The translations under genes and the position numbers were made by a program. This document shows, piece after piece, positions 26,954 to 36,558 of a stretch of DNA of 64,000 nucleotides. Origin of the DNA: Calditrichota bacterium (GTDB lineage Bacteria > Calditrichota > Calditrichia > Calditrichales > Calditrichaceae); assembly GCA_024278755.1 (NCBI GenBank), contig JAJRSO010000038.1:124001-188000 (forward strand). Direction: 5' to 3'. Below the pieces are notes generated by a model. The model ran no database searches. It was not told the DNA's origin and was given only the letters and a program-made list of their open reading frames with translations. The first letter of the stretch is position 1, and each line of letters opens with the position of its first letter.

Positions 26954-27253
26954 ATGTCATTTGAACAAGAGATACTGGATGCGCTTAAAGCGGTATATGA
27001 TCCGGAAATACGGGTGAATATTGTGGACTTGGGTCTGGTTTACAGTGTGCAAAAAACGGATGACGGCACTGCTGAGATCAAAATGACCTTAACGACACCG
27101 GGTTGTCCGGTGAGCGACCAGATTATGCGCGATGTTAAATTTGCGGCCGGGAAACACCCTGAAGTAAGCAAGGTGGATGTGGAGCTGGTTTGGGAGCCGC
27201 AATGGAACCGGGATATGATGAGCGAAGACGCAAAGCTGATGCTCGGGTTTTAG
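26954..27253 (+). CDS. DUF59/MIP18-family Fe-S maturation factor (SufT-like), copy 1
   Basis: 99 residues, the whole being one DUF59 domain: ILDALKAVYDPEIRVNIVDL, GLVYSV and TTPGCPVSD with the conserved Cys51. It ends VDVELVWEPQWNRDMMSEDA. Such proteins (SufT, PaaD-like) help transfer or mature clusters. ATG 26954 has GAGAGGA 6 nt upstream. A paralogue lies at 31637 in the same operon. It is placed between the regulator and sufB. Confidence 0.9.
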   Translation: MSFEQEILDALKAVYDPEIRVNIVDLGLVYSVQKTDDGTAEIKMTLTTPGCPVSDQIMRDVKFAAGKHPEVSKVDVELVWEPQWNRDMMSEDAKLMLGF

Positions 27254-27317
27254 CGCGACGCTACTCGCCCGTTGTGTGATTTTGTCGTTTAAGGAACAAG
27301 AATAAAAAGGTAGCTAA

Positions 27318-28760
27318 ATGAGTGAAGAAACAAAAAAAATAGAAGCCGTTACCAGTCAGGAATATAAATACGGATTCGTGACCGATATAGAATCCGACAC
27401 TATTCCACCGGGACTGAATGAGGATGTGGTGCGCCTTATTTCGGCCAAGAAAAAAGAACCGGAATTTTTACTGGAATGGCGCCTTAAAGCCTTTCGCCAC
27501 TGGCAGAAAATGGAAGAGCCGCATTGGGCGCATCTGAACTACGAACCCATAGATTATCAGACCAGCAGTTACTATTCGGCGCCAAAAGAGACCAAAAAAC
27601 TCAATAGTTTAGACGAAGTGGACCCGGAGCTGTTGCGCACATACGAAAAACTGGGCATTCCCTTATCCGAGCAGGAACGTCTGGCCGGCGTGGCGGTGGA
27701 TGCGGTATTCGACAGCGTTTCCGTGGCCACAACGTTTAAGGACAAACTCTCTGAGCTGGGTATTATTTTCTGCTCATTTTCGGAAGCGGTGCAGAACCAT
27801 CCCGACTTAATTAAAAAATACCTTGGCTCTGTGGTGCCTCCGGGCGATAATTTTTTTGCCGCTTTAAACTCTGCCGTTTTTAGTGACGGCTCGTTTGTGT
27901 ACATTCCCAAAGGCGTGCACTGTCCCATGGAATTATCCACCTACTTCCGTATAAATGCCGCCGAAACAGGGCAGTTTGAGCGCACGCTGATTGTCGCGGA
28001 CGAAGACAGTACGGTCAGTTATCTCGAAGGGTGTACTGCGCCGCAGCGCGACGAAAATCAGCTGCATGCCGCGGTGGTGGAACTGGTGTCGCATAAGGGC
28101 GCCAATTTAAAATATTCCACGGTGCAAAACTGGTACCCGGGCGATAAAGATGGCAAAGGCGGTATTTATAATTTTGTAACCAAACGCGGTATTGCCCACG
28201 AGAACGCCAAGATTTCCTGGACACAGGTGGAAACCGGTTCCGCCATTACCTGGAAATATCCGGGTGTGATTTTAAAAGGGGATAACTCGGTGGGCGAGTT
28301 TTACTCGGTTGCTTTGACCAATAATCACCAGCAGGCCGATACCGGAACGAAAATGATCCATCTGGGGAAAAACACTAAAAGTACTATCGTTTCCAAAGGT
28401 ATCTCGGCGGGAAAAAGCAATAATTCCTATCGCGGATTGGTGAAGATTGGTAAAAACGCGGAAAATGCCCGCAATTTCTCACAGTGCGATTCGCTGCTGA
28501 TTGGCGATACCTGCGGGGCGCATACGTTTCCCTATATCGATGTGCACAACACAACAGCAAAACTGGAACACGAAGCGACCACATCAAAAATTGGCGAAGA
28601 CCAGATATTTTATCTGAATCAGCGCGGTATTTCCACCGAAGATGCGGTTTCGATGATTGTAAACGGTTACTGTAAAACAGTATTTCGTGAACTGCCTATG
28701 GAATTTGCCGTGGAAGCGCAAAATTTGCTTAGTCTCAGCCTTGAAGGCAGTGTCGGATAA
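27318..28760 (+). CDS. sufB: SufB, scaffold subunit of the SufBCD Fe-S assembly complex
   Basis: 480 residues, full family length. Recognised by [20 protein letters not shown] at the N-terminus, the beta-helix core ([11 protein letters not shown]-like segment [20 protein letters not shown]), [49 protein letters not shown] and [20 protein letters not shown] with the following G-I-S-T-E-D. Works with SufC and SufD encoded downstream to build Fe-S clusters on its cysteines. AAGGTAG precedes the ATG. There is a 119-nt gap to sufC without a terminator. Confidence 0.97.
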   Translation: MSEETKKIEAVTSQEYKYGFVTDIESDTIPPGLNEDVVRLISAKKKEPEFLLEWRLKAFRHWQKMEEPHWAHLNYEPIDYQTSSYYSAPKETKKLNSLDEVDPELLRTYEKLGIPLSEQERLAGVAVDAVFDSVSVATTFKDKLSELGIIFCSFSEAVQNHPDLIKKYLGSVVPPGDNFFAALNSAVFSDGSFVYIPKGVHCPMELSTYFRINAAETGQFERTLIVADEDSTVSYLEGCTAPQRDENQLHAAVVELVSHKGANLKYSTVQNWYPGDKDGKGGIYNFVTKRGIAHENAKISWTQVETGSAITWKYPGVILKGDNSVGEFYSVALTNNHQQADTGTKMIHLGKNTKSTIVSKGISAGKSNNSYRGLVKIGKNAENARNFSQCDSLLIGDTCGAHTFPYIDVHNTTAKLEHEATTSKIGEDQIFYLNQRGISTEDAVSMIVNGYCKTVFRELPMEFAVEAQNLLSLSLEGSVG

Positions 28761-28879
28761 AAAGAATACGGAGACCGGAAAGCAAATTAGTAGAAGCGGA
28801 GAGGAAAGCCCGGACACAGTACAAAAGATATTTTAGGAAAGATAGCGGTTGTATCGCTTAAAGATCACAAGGAGTAAAA

Positions 28880-29617
28880 ATGTTAGAAATAAAAAATTTA
28901 CAGGCTTCTATAGATGGTAAACAAATCTTAAACGGAATTAATCTTTCCGTTGGGCCGGGAGAAATCCACGCCATTATGGGACCGAACGGTTCCGGGAAAA
29001 GTACGCTTTCCAATGTGCTGGCCGGTCGGGAAGAATATGTGGTAACGGGCGGTGAAGTCTGTTATAACGGTGAAAATCTGTTGGAGCTGCCCGCGGAAGA
29101 TCGCGCCCGTCGGGGCATCTTTTTAGCGTTTCAGTACCCGGTGGAAATACCCGGTGTAAGCAATACTTATTTTTTAAAAACAGCGCTCAACGAAAAACGA
29201 AAGTTTAACGGCCAGGAGGAGATGGACGCGGCTGATTTTCTGGCGCTGGTAAAACAGAAAATGAAGGTGGTCGATATCGATAAAAGTTTGTTGAGCCGGC
29301 CGATTAATGAAGGGTTTTCGGGCGGAGAAAAAAAGAAAAATGAAATTTTTCAGATGGCGGTGCTGGAACCGAGTTTGGCAATTTTAGACGAAACCGATTC
29401 GGGACTGGATATCGACGCCTTGCGGGTGGTTGCTAACGGGGTAAACAGCCTGCACAATAACGAGAATTCATTTCTGGTGATTACCCATTATCAGAGGTTG
29501 CTGGACTATATTGTACCGGATTTTGTACACGTGCTTTCCAAAGGAAAGATTGTTAAAACCGGCGGCAAAGAACTAGCCCTCGAGCTGGAGGAAAAAGGCT
29601 ACGACTGGCTGACGTAG
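28880..29617 (+). CDS. sufC: SufC, ATPase subunit of the SufBCD complex
   Basis: 245 residues, an ABC-type ATPase: Walker A GPNGSGKST near residue 35, Q-loop in LAFQYPVEIPGVSN, signature FSGGEKKKNEIFQMAVLEP, Walker B LAILDETDSGLD, then TH in VITHYQRLLDYIVPD. The signature with its Lys run and the tail (HVLSKGKIVKTGGKELALEL) are those of SufC. It drives conformational change in SufBD. AAGGAG lies 6 nt before the ATG. A 224-nt gap to sufD holds no gene. Confidence 0.97.
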   Translation: MLEIKNLQASIDGKQILNGINLSVGPGEIHAIMGPNGSGKSTLSNVLAGREEYVVTGGEVCYNGENLLELPAEDRARRGIFLAFQYPVEIPGVSNTYFLKTALNEKRKFNGQEEMDAADFLALVKQKMKVVDIDKSLLSRPINEGFSGGEKKKNEIFQMAVLEPSLAILDETDSGLDIDALRVVANGVNSLHNNENSFLVITHYQRLLDYIVPDFVHVLSKGKIVKTGGKELALELEEKGYDWLT

Positions 29618-29841
29618 TTGTGTTCTAGAATTAAACTATTAGCACGAAGTGCTACGAAGGAGTACGAAGAGATACGGAGAATCGGAAAGGTTTTTTATGA
29701 AAACCACCTTAAAGAATCTGGTTTAAGCCGAAAAGCGGTGCTGAAAAACCAAAAAAATTCTCGGTGGCCGAAATCAGCGCTTTCCTTTTATTAATGAAAC
29801 GTTTGGTTCAAACGAACAGAGAAAACTTGGAGTAAATTTTT

Positions 29842-31158
29842 ATGAACGGTCAAACACAAGCGGTTAAAAATTATCTGACTGCTTTTGAAATAATAGAAAA
29901 ACAGAATAAAAACCTGCATCCGGAGCGGGAGAAAGCAATACAAGCGTTTGCCGAAGCGGGCTTTCCGGATAAAAAAAATGAAGCCTGGCGTTTTACGGAT
30001 TTATCCCGTCTCCTGGATGTCGATTTTATTCCGGGGCGTCCGGCAGAGTTAAACCGGGAGATTAAAGCCGAAATCGAACCGTATCTGTTTACACAATGGA
30101 AGGGCGCTCAGCTGGTTTTTGTGGATGGGTTCTTCTCCGAGACATTTTCCCGGATTCCGGTTTCCCCGGAGGCCGTACAAATATCCACACAACTTTCCGA
30201 AACGAATACAAATCACACCGAAACCATTCCGCAAGAGGATTTACCAAAGGCGGAAAACGCGTTTACCCTGTTAAACACAGCGCTGACACGAACAGGCGTA
30301 TCCATCCGGATTAAAAAAAATACAAATGCTCTTCCCATACATATTTTATCCATTCAGACAAATCGCGCGGAGTTTTCGTTTTCCATGCCAAAAAACAGGA
30401 TTCATTTGGAAAGCGGCAGTTCTTTGCAAATGATAGAAACATTTGTAGCCACGGGTGAAACAGTCTATTTTACCAACGCAATTACAACCATTCAACTGGA
30501 TGAAAACAGCCGCTGCGATTATTATAAAATGCAAAACGAAAGCCGCAAAGCCAATCATATCTCCGGACTGAAGGCCGTTCAGGAACGGAACAGCGTATTT
30601 CGAGCGCATACGCTTGATTTTGGCGGCGGACTGGCGCGCAACAACCTGAAGGCAGTATTGAACGGCGAAGGGGCCGAAACGGTGTTAAACGGATTGTATC
30701 TCGGTCGGGGCAATCAGCATATCGAGAACCATACGGTTATCGAACACGCCGCTGCGCATTGCAACAGCTCCGAGCTTTTCCAGGGAATCCTGGCGGATAG
30801 TTCCCGCGGTGTGTTCAGCGGAATGATTCATGTGCATCGCGACGCTCAAAAAACAGACGCCCGCCAGTCCAATAATTGTTTATTATTGTCGGAAGAGGCA
30901 AAAATTGATTCCAAACCGCAACTGGAAATTTACGCGGACGATGTGCAATGCAGTCACGGCGCCACCGTCGGCCAACTGAACGAAGAAGAGATTTTTTATC
31001 TTCGCTCCCGCGGCATTGGGAAAGAGACGGCAAGGCATATCCTGACCTACGCTTTCGCCGAGAAAATAATCGAACACATCGATATTCCCGAATTGAAAGA
31101 ACGGGCGGAAACGTTTTTTCGGAATAAGCTTGGCGAAAAGCTGCATCTTAATAAATAA
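29842..31158 (+). CDS. sufD: SufD, second beta-helix subunit of the SufBCD complex
   Basis: 438 residues. The N-terminal helical part has NEAWRFTDLSRLL. The C-terminal beta-helix ends in the diagnostic block SSELFQGILADSSRGVFSGM, SNNCLLLSEEAKIDSKPQLE, IYADDVQCSHGATVGQLNEE and EIFYLRSRGIGKETARHIL. Partner of SufB and SufC in cluster assembly and iron entry. Close in length to known SufD. The next gene starts 14 nt after the stop. Confidence 0.95.
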   Translation: MNGQTQAVKNYLTAFEIIEKQNKNLHPEREKAIQAFAEAGFPDKKNEAWRFTDLSRLLDVDFIPGRPAELNREIKAEIEPYLFTQWKGAQLVFVDGFFSETFSRIPVSPEAVQISTQLSETNTNHTETIPQEDLPKAENAFTLLNTALTRTGVSIRIKKNTNALPIHILSIQTNRAEFSFSMPKNRIHLESGSSLQMIETFVATGETVYFTNAITTIQLDENSRCDYYKMQNESRKANHISGLKAVQERNSVFRAHTLDFGGGLARNNLKAVLNGEGAETVLNGLYLGRGNQHIENHTVIEHAAAHCNSSELFQGILADSSRGVFSGMIHVHRDAQKTDARQSNNCLLLSEEAKIDSKPQLEIYADDVQCSHGATVGQLNEEEIFYLRSRGIGKETARHILTYAFAEKIIEHIDIPELKERAETFFRNKLGEKLHLNK

Positions 31159-31172
31159 CAACAGAGGACGAA

Positions 31173-31631
31173 ATGAATCCCGAATTTAAAGAACTGTATC
31201 AGGAAATAATTTTAGAACACAACCGTTCGCCGCGGAATTTTGGCGTTCTCGAAAATGCGACCCACGTGATGGAGGGCCGCAACCCGCTCTGCGGCGACCA
31301 GTATAAAATCTATATGATTATTGAAGATGATATTATCAAAGACGTACGGTTCGAAGGTTCCGGCTGCGCTATTTCCAAAGCCTCCGCCTCGGTTATGACC
31401 ACGGTGGTTAAAGGAAAACCAAAGACTGAGGCCGAACGGTATTTTACCCTGTTTCATAAAATCGTAACCGGAGAGACGGACGAAGAGGAGACCTTCGAAA
31501 GCGCCGGTAAAATAGCGGCATTTGCGGGCGTCGCCGAATTTCCCGTTCGTGTAAAATGCGCTTCGCTGGCCTGGCACACCATGCACAACGCTCTTCAGGG
31601 CAATAAAACATCGGTATCGACCGAAGAATAG
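31173..31631 (+). CDS. sufU: SufU-type (NifU/IscU-family) Fe-S assembly protein
   Basis: 152 residues with the three conserved cysteines of the SufU/IscU fold: Cys40 in GRNPLCGDQYK (followed by Asp42), Cys65 in EGSGCAISKASASVM and Cys129 in RVKCASLAWH. The extra segment between the second and third Cys marks SufU rather than IscU. In SUF systems SufU acts as a zinc-dependent sulfur acceptor for SufS, encoded two genes downstream. AGAGGA lies 6 nt before the ATG. Confidence 0.95.
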   Translation: MNPEFKELYQEIILEHNRSPRNFGVLENATHVMEGRNPLCGDQYKIYMIIEDDIIKDVRFEGSGCAISKASASVMTTVVKGKPKTEAERYFTLFHKIVTGETDEEETFESAGKIAAFAGVAEFPVRVKCASLAWHTMHNALQGNKTSVSTEE

Positions 31632-31636
31632 AAAAT

Positions 31637-31948
31637 ATGACCGAACATTATTTAGACGAAGACCTTATCGTTACAGTATTAAAAACCGTTTACGATCCCG
31701 AAATTCCGGTGGACGTGTACGAACTGGGGTTGATTTATAAAATTACTATAAACAATCAACATGTAAAAATTGATATGACGTTAACCACGCCCAACTGCCC
31801 GGAGGCACAGTCCCTGCCCCTTGCGGTTAAAGAACGGGTGGAGATGCTGCCCGCTGTAGAGTCTGCCGAAGTTGAAATTGTTTGGGAACCCAAATGGGGA
31901 CCGGAGATGATGAGCGAAGAAGCCAAACTGGCTATCGGATATTTTTAG
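31637..31948 (+). CDS. DUF59/MIP18-family Fe-S maturation factor (SufT-like), copy 2
   Basis: 103 residues: TVLKTVYDPEIPVDVYELGL, then TTPNCPEAQSLP with the conserved Cys54, ending IVWEPKWGPEMMSEEAKLAI. Clearly paralogous to the product of 26954, sharing the WEP-x-W-x-x-x-MMSE-x-AKL end. Lies 5 nt after sufU and 1 nt before sufS, so co-translated with both. This is the usual place of sufT next to sufU and sufS. Confidence 0.92.
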   Translation: MTEHYLDEDLIVTVLKTVYDPEIPVDVYELGLIYKITINNQHVKIDMTLTTPNCPEAQSLPLAVKERVEMLPAVESAEVEIVWEPKWGPEMMSEEAKLAIGYF

Positions 31949-31949
31949 A

Positions 31950-33200
31950 ATGGAAACAGATATGCAAAGTTCAAAACAGACGATCGATGCCGCTAAAATT
32001 CGCCGGGATTTTCCGGTGCTGAATCAACAGGTACATGGAAAACCGCTGGTGTATTTTGACAACGGCGCGACCACCCAAAAGCCCATAGCGGTTATAAAAG
32101 CCCTGACCCGCTATTATGAAAATGACAATGCCAATGTACACCGTGGCATCCACCAATTAAGCGAACGCGCTACCAACGGATTTGAAACAGCCCGTAAAAA
32201 AGTGGCTGCCTTTATCGGGGCCAAATCGGAGCGACAAATCATTTTTACCCGCGGAACAACGGAATCCATTAATCTCGTTGCCGCAGCCTGGGGACGGAAA
32301 TTTGTTTCCGAAGGGGATGAAATTATTTTAACCGAAATGGAGCACCACAGTAATCTGATTCCCTGGCAGCTATTGGCACAGGAAAAAGGCGCCGTGCTGA
32401 AATATCTTTCCATTACGGAAGAGGGTACGCTGGATTTTACGGGGTTTGAATCCATTTTATCAAACCGCACTAAGCTGATTGCCGTAACGCATATGTCCAA
32501 TGTTTTCGGCACCATTAATCCCATCAAAAAGATTATTCGTCTGGCGCACGATCGCGGCATTCCGGTATTGCTCGATGCCGCCCAGAGCGTGCCTCATCTG
32601 CCCATCGATGTGGAACATCTCGATTGCGACTTCCTGGCCTTCTCCGGGCATAAAATGTTGGCGCCCACCGGAATCGGTGTTTTATATGCCAAACGCTCCC
32701 GTCTCGAAAATATGGATCCTTATCAGGGCGGCGGTGAAATGATTAGCTCCGTCTGGCACGATAAGTCTACATGGAATGAAATCCCACATAAATTTGAAGC
32801 GGGAACTCCTCATATTGCCGGCGCCATCGGTCTGGGCGCTGCCATCGATTATTTAAACACGCTTGGGATGGAAAATATTACCCACTATGAACAAGAGTTG
32901 ACCACCTTTGCGCTGGATAAAATGATGCGCATCCCCAATATGAAAATATACGGCAACGCGCCGGAACGTGGCGGCGCCATTTCGTTTAATATCGGCAATG
33001 TGCATCCACACGATCTCTCCCATTTTTTGGATCAGCAGGGAATTGCCGTGCGCGCCGGGCACCATTGCGCGCAACTGATTATGCGTAAATTTGATATTGC
33101 CGCCACCACCCGTGCCAGTTTTTATTTTTACAATACCTTCGAAGAAATTGACTATTTTGTGGAACAGTTGACCGAAGCACAAAGATTTTTTGATTATTAG
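31950..33200 (+). CDS. sufS: SufS, PLP-dependent cysteine desulfurase
   Basis: 416 residues, class V aminotransferase fold. Lys235 in AFSGHKMLAPTG binds PLP, and Cys373 in VRAGHHCAQLIMRKF is the persulfide-forming residue of group II desulfurases (SufS type, with RAGHHCA). Other markers: VYFDNGATTQKPIAVI, NVHRGIHQLSERAT, LTEMEHHSNLIPW and LLDAAQSVPH. It provides sulfur to SufU and SufB. The start follows the preceding stop after one base; the in-frame ATG at 31962 is an alternative. Confidence 0.96.
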   Translation: METDMQSSKQTIDAAKIRRDFPVLNQQVHGKPLVYFDNGATTQKPIAVIKALTRYYENDNANVHRGIHQLSERATNGFETARKKVAAFIGAKSERQIIFTRGTTESINLVAAAWGRKFVSEGDEIILTEMEHHSNLIPWQLLAQEKGAVLKYLSITEEGTLDFTGFESILSNRTKLIAVTHMSNVFGTINPIKKIIRLAHDRGIPVLLDAAQSVPHLPIDVEHLDCDFLAFSGHKMLAPTGIGVLYAKRSRLENMDPYQGGGEMISSVWHDKSTWNEIPHKFEAGTPHIAGAIGLGAAIDYLNTLGMENITHYEQELTTFALDKMMRIPNMKIYGNAPERGGAISFNIGNVHPHDLSHFLDQQGIAVRAGHHCAQLIMRKFDIAATTRASFYFYNTFEEIDYFVEQLTEAQRFFDY

Positions 33201-33208
33201 CGGCAGGG

Positions 33209-34375
33209 TTGTTCACAAACCGGGAAAAGCGATTGAAAAAACGAAAACTATCCATCGAAGAAAATAAAAAATATATCAATTTGCGCCGGAATTTTCCCAA
33301 ACCGGTTATTGGCGTTACGGGAAATTTAGGAAAGACCTCCACCCTCGAAATGATCCGCACTCTTCTGGCCTCCCGTGGGAAAGTGCTAAAAAATCCACGC
33401 GGTTACGGAAGCTGGAAAAATAATATCAATACACTGGAACGCCTGAATCCCGAATACAATTATGCTTTATTTGAATTCGATTACCAGCGCGGCAACCATT
33501 TCACCGAAATTTTACGGCTTATCAAACCCAGTATCGGTATCGTTACGAATATTGGCGATGCACATCTTAATTATCTGGGCAGTATGATGAAAGTGGCCCT
33601 GGAGCGATCGGGTGTGGTGAAATATCTTGCTCGGGGCGGAACGGCCATATTAAATAAAGACGATGAATTGTGTTCGTCACTGGCCGATTCCATTTCTACC
33701 GAAAATATTGTGAAATTTGGCCTGAGCGAGTCGGCCGATTATTTTGCAGCGGATATTCAGCAACTTGGCCCCAAAGGTATTTCTCTAAAAATTAACGGTC
33801 AGTATCCGGCTGTTTTGCCATTTTACAGCATCCAGGATATATATAATTTTTTAGCCGCCGTGGCCTGTGCTAGAATTCTTGATTTTTCATTTGAAGAAAT
33901 TATCGAAATCACCCAAAATCAGTTTCAGCTTCCGGCAGGACACGGTCGTTTGCTTCAAATCGGCAGCCGTTATTTTCTGGACGAAAGCTACATTGCCACG
34001 CCCCGCTCCCTAAGCAAGGCTGCCCGTGCGCTAATCGGATTTCAATCCTATAGTAAAAATATTGTTTTTATTGTGGGCGATATGACCGGGGCCGGTGTGA
34101 ATGTGGAAGAGCAGCATCTGAATATGGGCTATTTTTTGTCGGCATTACCCATCAGCCAAATCATTACGGTGGGCGAATATGCCAAATACATTGCCAAAGG
34201 CGCTTCGCTAATCAAGGCGAGTGGCAAAACAATCCACTCGGTAAATACCACCGATGAAGTAATAAAAATTTTAAAAGACCATCTGCCCGCCCGAGCGGTG
34301 CTTGGTATAAAAGGCGTCGGGTCGGTTGCCGCTCATCGGATATACCGTTTTTTAGAAGACTCCAAACTGGTGTGA
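33209..34375 (+). CDS. Mur-ligase-family protein
   Basis: 388 residues. P-loop PVIGVTGNLGKTSTLEMIRT near residue 35, then NPRGYGSWKNNINTLERL, FEFDYQRGNHFTEILRLIKP, IVTNIGDAHLNYLGSM and LPAGHGRLLQIGSRYFLDES. The central and C-terminal domains match MurF- or cyanophycin-synthetase-like ligases, which use ATP to join an amino acid or peptide to a carboxylate. It is shorter than MurF and lacks an obvious N-terminal UDP-binding domain, so the substrate is unknown. The start is uncertain: TTG at 33209 gives the frame above and another TTG lies at 33233; neither has a good ribosome-binding site. It begins 8 nt after sufS and is probably in the same transcript. Confidence 0.75.
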   Translation: MFTNREKRLKKRKLSIEENKKYINLRRNFPKPVIGVTGNLGKTSTLEMIRTLLASRGKVLKNPRGYGSWKNNINTLERLNPEYNYALFEFDYQRGNHFTEILRLIKPSIGIVTNIGDAHLNYLGSMMKVALERSGVVKYLARGGTAILNKDDELCSSLADSISTENIVKFGLSESADYFAADIQQLGPKGISLKINGQYPAVLPFYSIQDIYNFLAAVACARILDFSFEEIIEITQNQFQLPAGHGRLLQIGSRYFLDESYIATPRSLSKAARALIGFQSYSKNIVFIVGDMTGAGVNVEEQHLNMGYFLSALPISQIITVGEYAKYIAKGASLIKASGKTIHSVNTTDEVIKILKDHLPARAVLGIKGVGSVAAHRIYRFLEDSKLV

Positions 34376-34485
34376 TGCCTGTGGCACAGGGGAAAGCCCG
34401 CCACCGTGTTTATTTCTTGTATTATAGTGGCGATTACCATAAATTCCCGCTTGGCTCAGCGATTACAAGTTATGAAGAGGATGCG

Positions 34486-35895
34486 ATGATACGTATTGTA
34501 CAAGTCTTTTTAATCCTTCTATTTTTTCTGTTTGGTCTTTCTTTTTCACAAAACCAACTTCGGGATAATCTTTTCGGTGATTACGAAAAATTGTTGGATC
34601 AGCTCCAAAATCAGGACGCCAGCATCCTCTCGCCGGATAACTATAAACGCGCCATTAAGTATTATAAAGAGGCCAGCACCGACTATGAGGATAAAGACGA
34701 AAGTCTGGTTGATATAAAAAAGAATTTGCTTAAGTCTAAAGAATATGCTTTAAAAGCTCTAAAAATTACCGCCTTGGCCAATGACACACTGCAAAATGCC
34801 ATTACAGCCCGTGACCAGGCTTTAAAAGAAAATGCGCCTATTTTTGCACCCGAAAAATGGGAAGAAGCCGAAGAGGTATTTTTGGACGCCACAACGAATC
34901 TTGAAGATGAAGATTTGGACGATGCGCTTAAGTACGGCGCCCGCGCGTATGATTTATATAAACGGACGCAAATCGCCGCTATCCGAAACGGAATTCTTGG
35001 CGATGCCCGCAGCCAGTTATACCTGGCCGAGCAGGAAGGCGCGGAAAAATATTGTTTAAATACCTTTCGCAGCGCGCAAAATCTGCTGGCAGAAGCGGAA
35101 CAGGTACTTGACCGTAACCCCTATGCAAAAGAAGAAGGCGTTAAAAAAGCCATGCATGCCTCTTACCAGGCCAGACATGCGCAGTATTTAGCAAAGACCA
35201 TCAAAACCCTGTCGCAAAAAAAAGAAAACTGGGAACGGTTGATTTTACAGTTTGAAGAGATGCTCAGCACAATGGGCGCACAGTTCCATTATGAACCGAA
35301 ATTTGATGAAGGTTTTGATGCCAGCGTAAAAACTCTAATGAGTCATATTGTTGATCTAAAAAGCGAACAAAAACGATTATTGGCCGAGAATGCAAAACTG
35401 GAAGATGCCCTCAGCTCGTTAAAAGAGAGCGAGGCCGCTACCTCGGCCACCCTGCAAAAAAAACAGATACGTGAAGAAAAAATAGCAAAGATAAAAGCTA
35501 TCTTTTCTAAAGATGAGGCAGAAGTTATTTATCAGGGCAGTAATATTATTATCCGCCTCGTTGGTTTACAGTTTCCTTCCGGACGTGCCTTAATTCAGCC
35601 GGAATACTTTTCCTTACTTACCAAAGTACAACGGGCCATTCGTATTTTCCCTGATAAATACCTAATGGTCGAAGGACATACCGATGCTACGGGAAATTCG
35701 TTTAAAAATAAAACACTCTCCGAGCAGCGCGCCCGTGCCGTCGCCGAATATCTGATTGCCAATTTGGAACTGAATCCGGAACAAATTGAATATTACGGAA
35801 TGGGAGAACAAAAACCCATTGCTTCCAATAAAACCCGTCAGGGACGTTTGCGCAATCGCCGTATTGATATTATTATTTCTCTGGATGATTCTTAA
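34486..35895 (+). CDS. OmpA-family outer-membrane protein with peptidoglycan-binding domain
   Basis: 469 residues from the ATG at 34486, which has GAGG at good spacing and directly begins a signal peptide (MIRIVQVFLILLFFLFGLSF). Residues 30-250 are helical with DUF4398-like repeats (SPDNYKRAIKYYKEASTDYE, APEKWEEAEEVFLDA). A coiled coil follows (about 285-340). The C-terminal OmpA domain has the peptidoglycan-binding pattern VEGHTDATG...LSEQRARAVAEYL and GRLRNRRIDIII. There is no N-terminal beta-barrel, so it is probably periplasmic or lipid-independent. It should tether the envelope to the cell wall. Confidence 0.9.
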   Translation: MIRIVQVFLILLFFLFGLSFSQNQLRDNLFGDYEKLLDQLQNQDASILSPDNYKRAIKYYKEASTDYEDKDESLVDIKKNLLKSKEYALKALKITALANDTLQNAITARDQALKENAPIFAPEKWEEAEEVFLDATTNLEDEDLDDALKYGARAYDLYKRTQIAAIRNGILGDARSQLYLAEQEGAEKYCLNTFRSAQNLLAEAEQVLDRNPYAKEEGVKKAMHASYQARHAQYLAKTIKTLSQKKENWERLILQFEEMLSTMGAQFHYEPKFDEGFDASVKTLMSHIVDLKSEQKRLLAENAKLEDALSSLKESEAATSATLQKKQIREEKIAKIKAIFSKDEAEVIYQGSNIIIRLVGLQFPSGRALIQPEYFSLLTKVQRAIRIFPDKYLMVEGHTDATGNSFKNKTLSEQRARAVAEYLIANLELNPEQIEYYGMGEQKPIASNKTRQGRLRNRRIDIIISLDDS

Positions 35896-36075
35896 AAGTA
35901 GGAATTGCCGCGCTCCTGATTTGAAATACTAAGAAGAAATTTTTTTATCTGGTTTGATAACGGGAAAATATAAACGGCGTAAAGACTCTAAAATTAAATA
36001 GATAACGGCGATAAGGCCGGTATTTTATCCGCCGTATTTTATTAATGGCACTTCATTTGCTTTTAGTGCATTACT

Positions 36076-36459
36076 ATGAAACCGTTTTTAAAACCTAAAA
36101 AAAACATTCTTGTAGTCGATCCGGATAAAGAATTTTGTAAAAATATGCGTCTCTTCCTTGAAGAGAATTATAGCGTTACCTGCCGTCACGGACTGGAATA
36201 TCTCGACTATACCATTCTTCTTAAACGAATTAATCTTCTGTTGATCGATGCCGATTTCGGCGGCCGGAAACTGGCGGATGTACTGGCGCAAGTCCATCAA
36301 AAACACCCGATTTTAAAAAGTATTGTTATGTACACCTATTTTTCTTCCGATAAAAATGAAGAACGCACGATTTCGGAAGAAGCGGATGATATGATAGCAA
36401 AGCCTTTTGATGTGAAAATATTAAAAGAAAAACTGGATTCTCTTCTTTCATCTGTTTAA
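36076..36459 (+). CDS. Stand-alone response-regulator receiver domain
   Basis: 127 residues, only a REC domain: acidic pocket VVDPDKEF near residue 15, phosphoacceptor Asp58 in LLLIDADFGG and Lys in DMIAKPFDVKI near residue 111. The usual Thr/Ser switch is represented by TYFSS. No output domain, so it may act as a phosphotransfer or protein-interaction module. It precedes a TPR protein and an NtrC-type regulator on the same strand. No histidine kinase is near. The 180-bp gap upstream shows nothing recognisable. Confidence 0.88.
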   Translation: MKPFLKPKKNILVVDPDKEFCKNMRLFLEENYSVTCRHGLEYLDYTILLKRINLLLIDADFGGRKLADVLAQVHQKHPILKSIVMYTYFSSDKNEERTISEEADDMIAKPFDVKILKEKLDSLLSSV

Positions 36460-36558
36460 AACTGTTTTATACCCGGTTTAATGGCAACCTTTTTTTCAAT
36501 TGAATTAAACTATATCAAAACGTATATTGAGTAGCATCATTATAATGGAGAATGCGAG

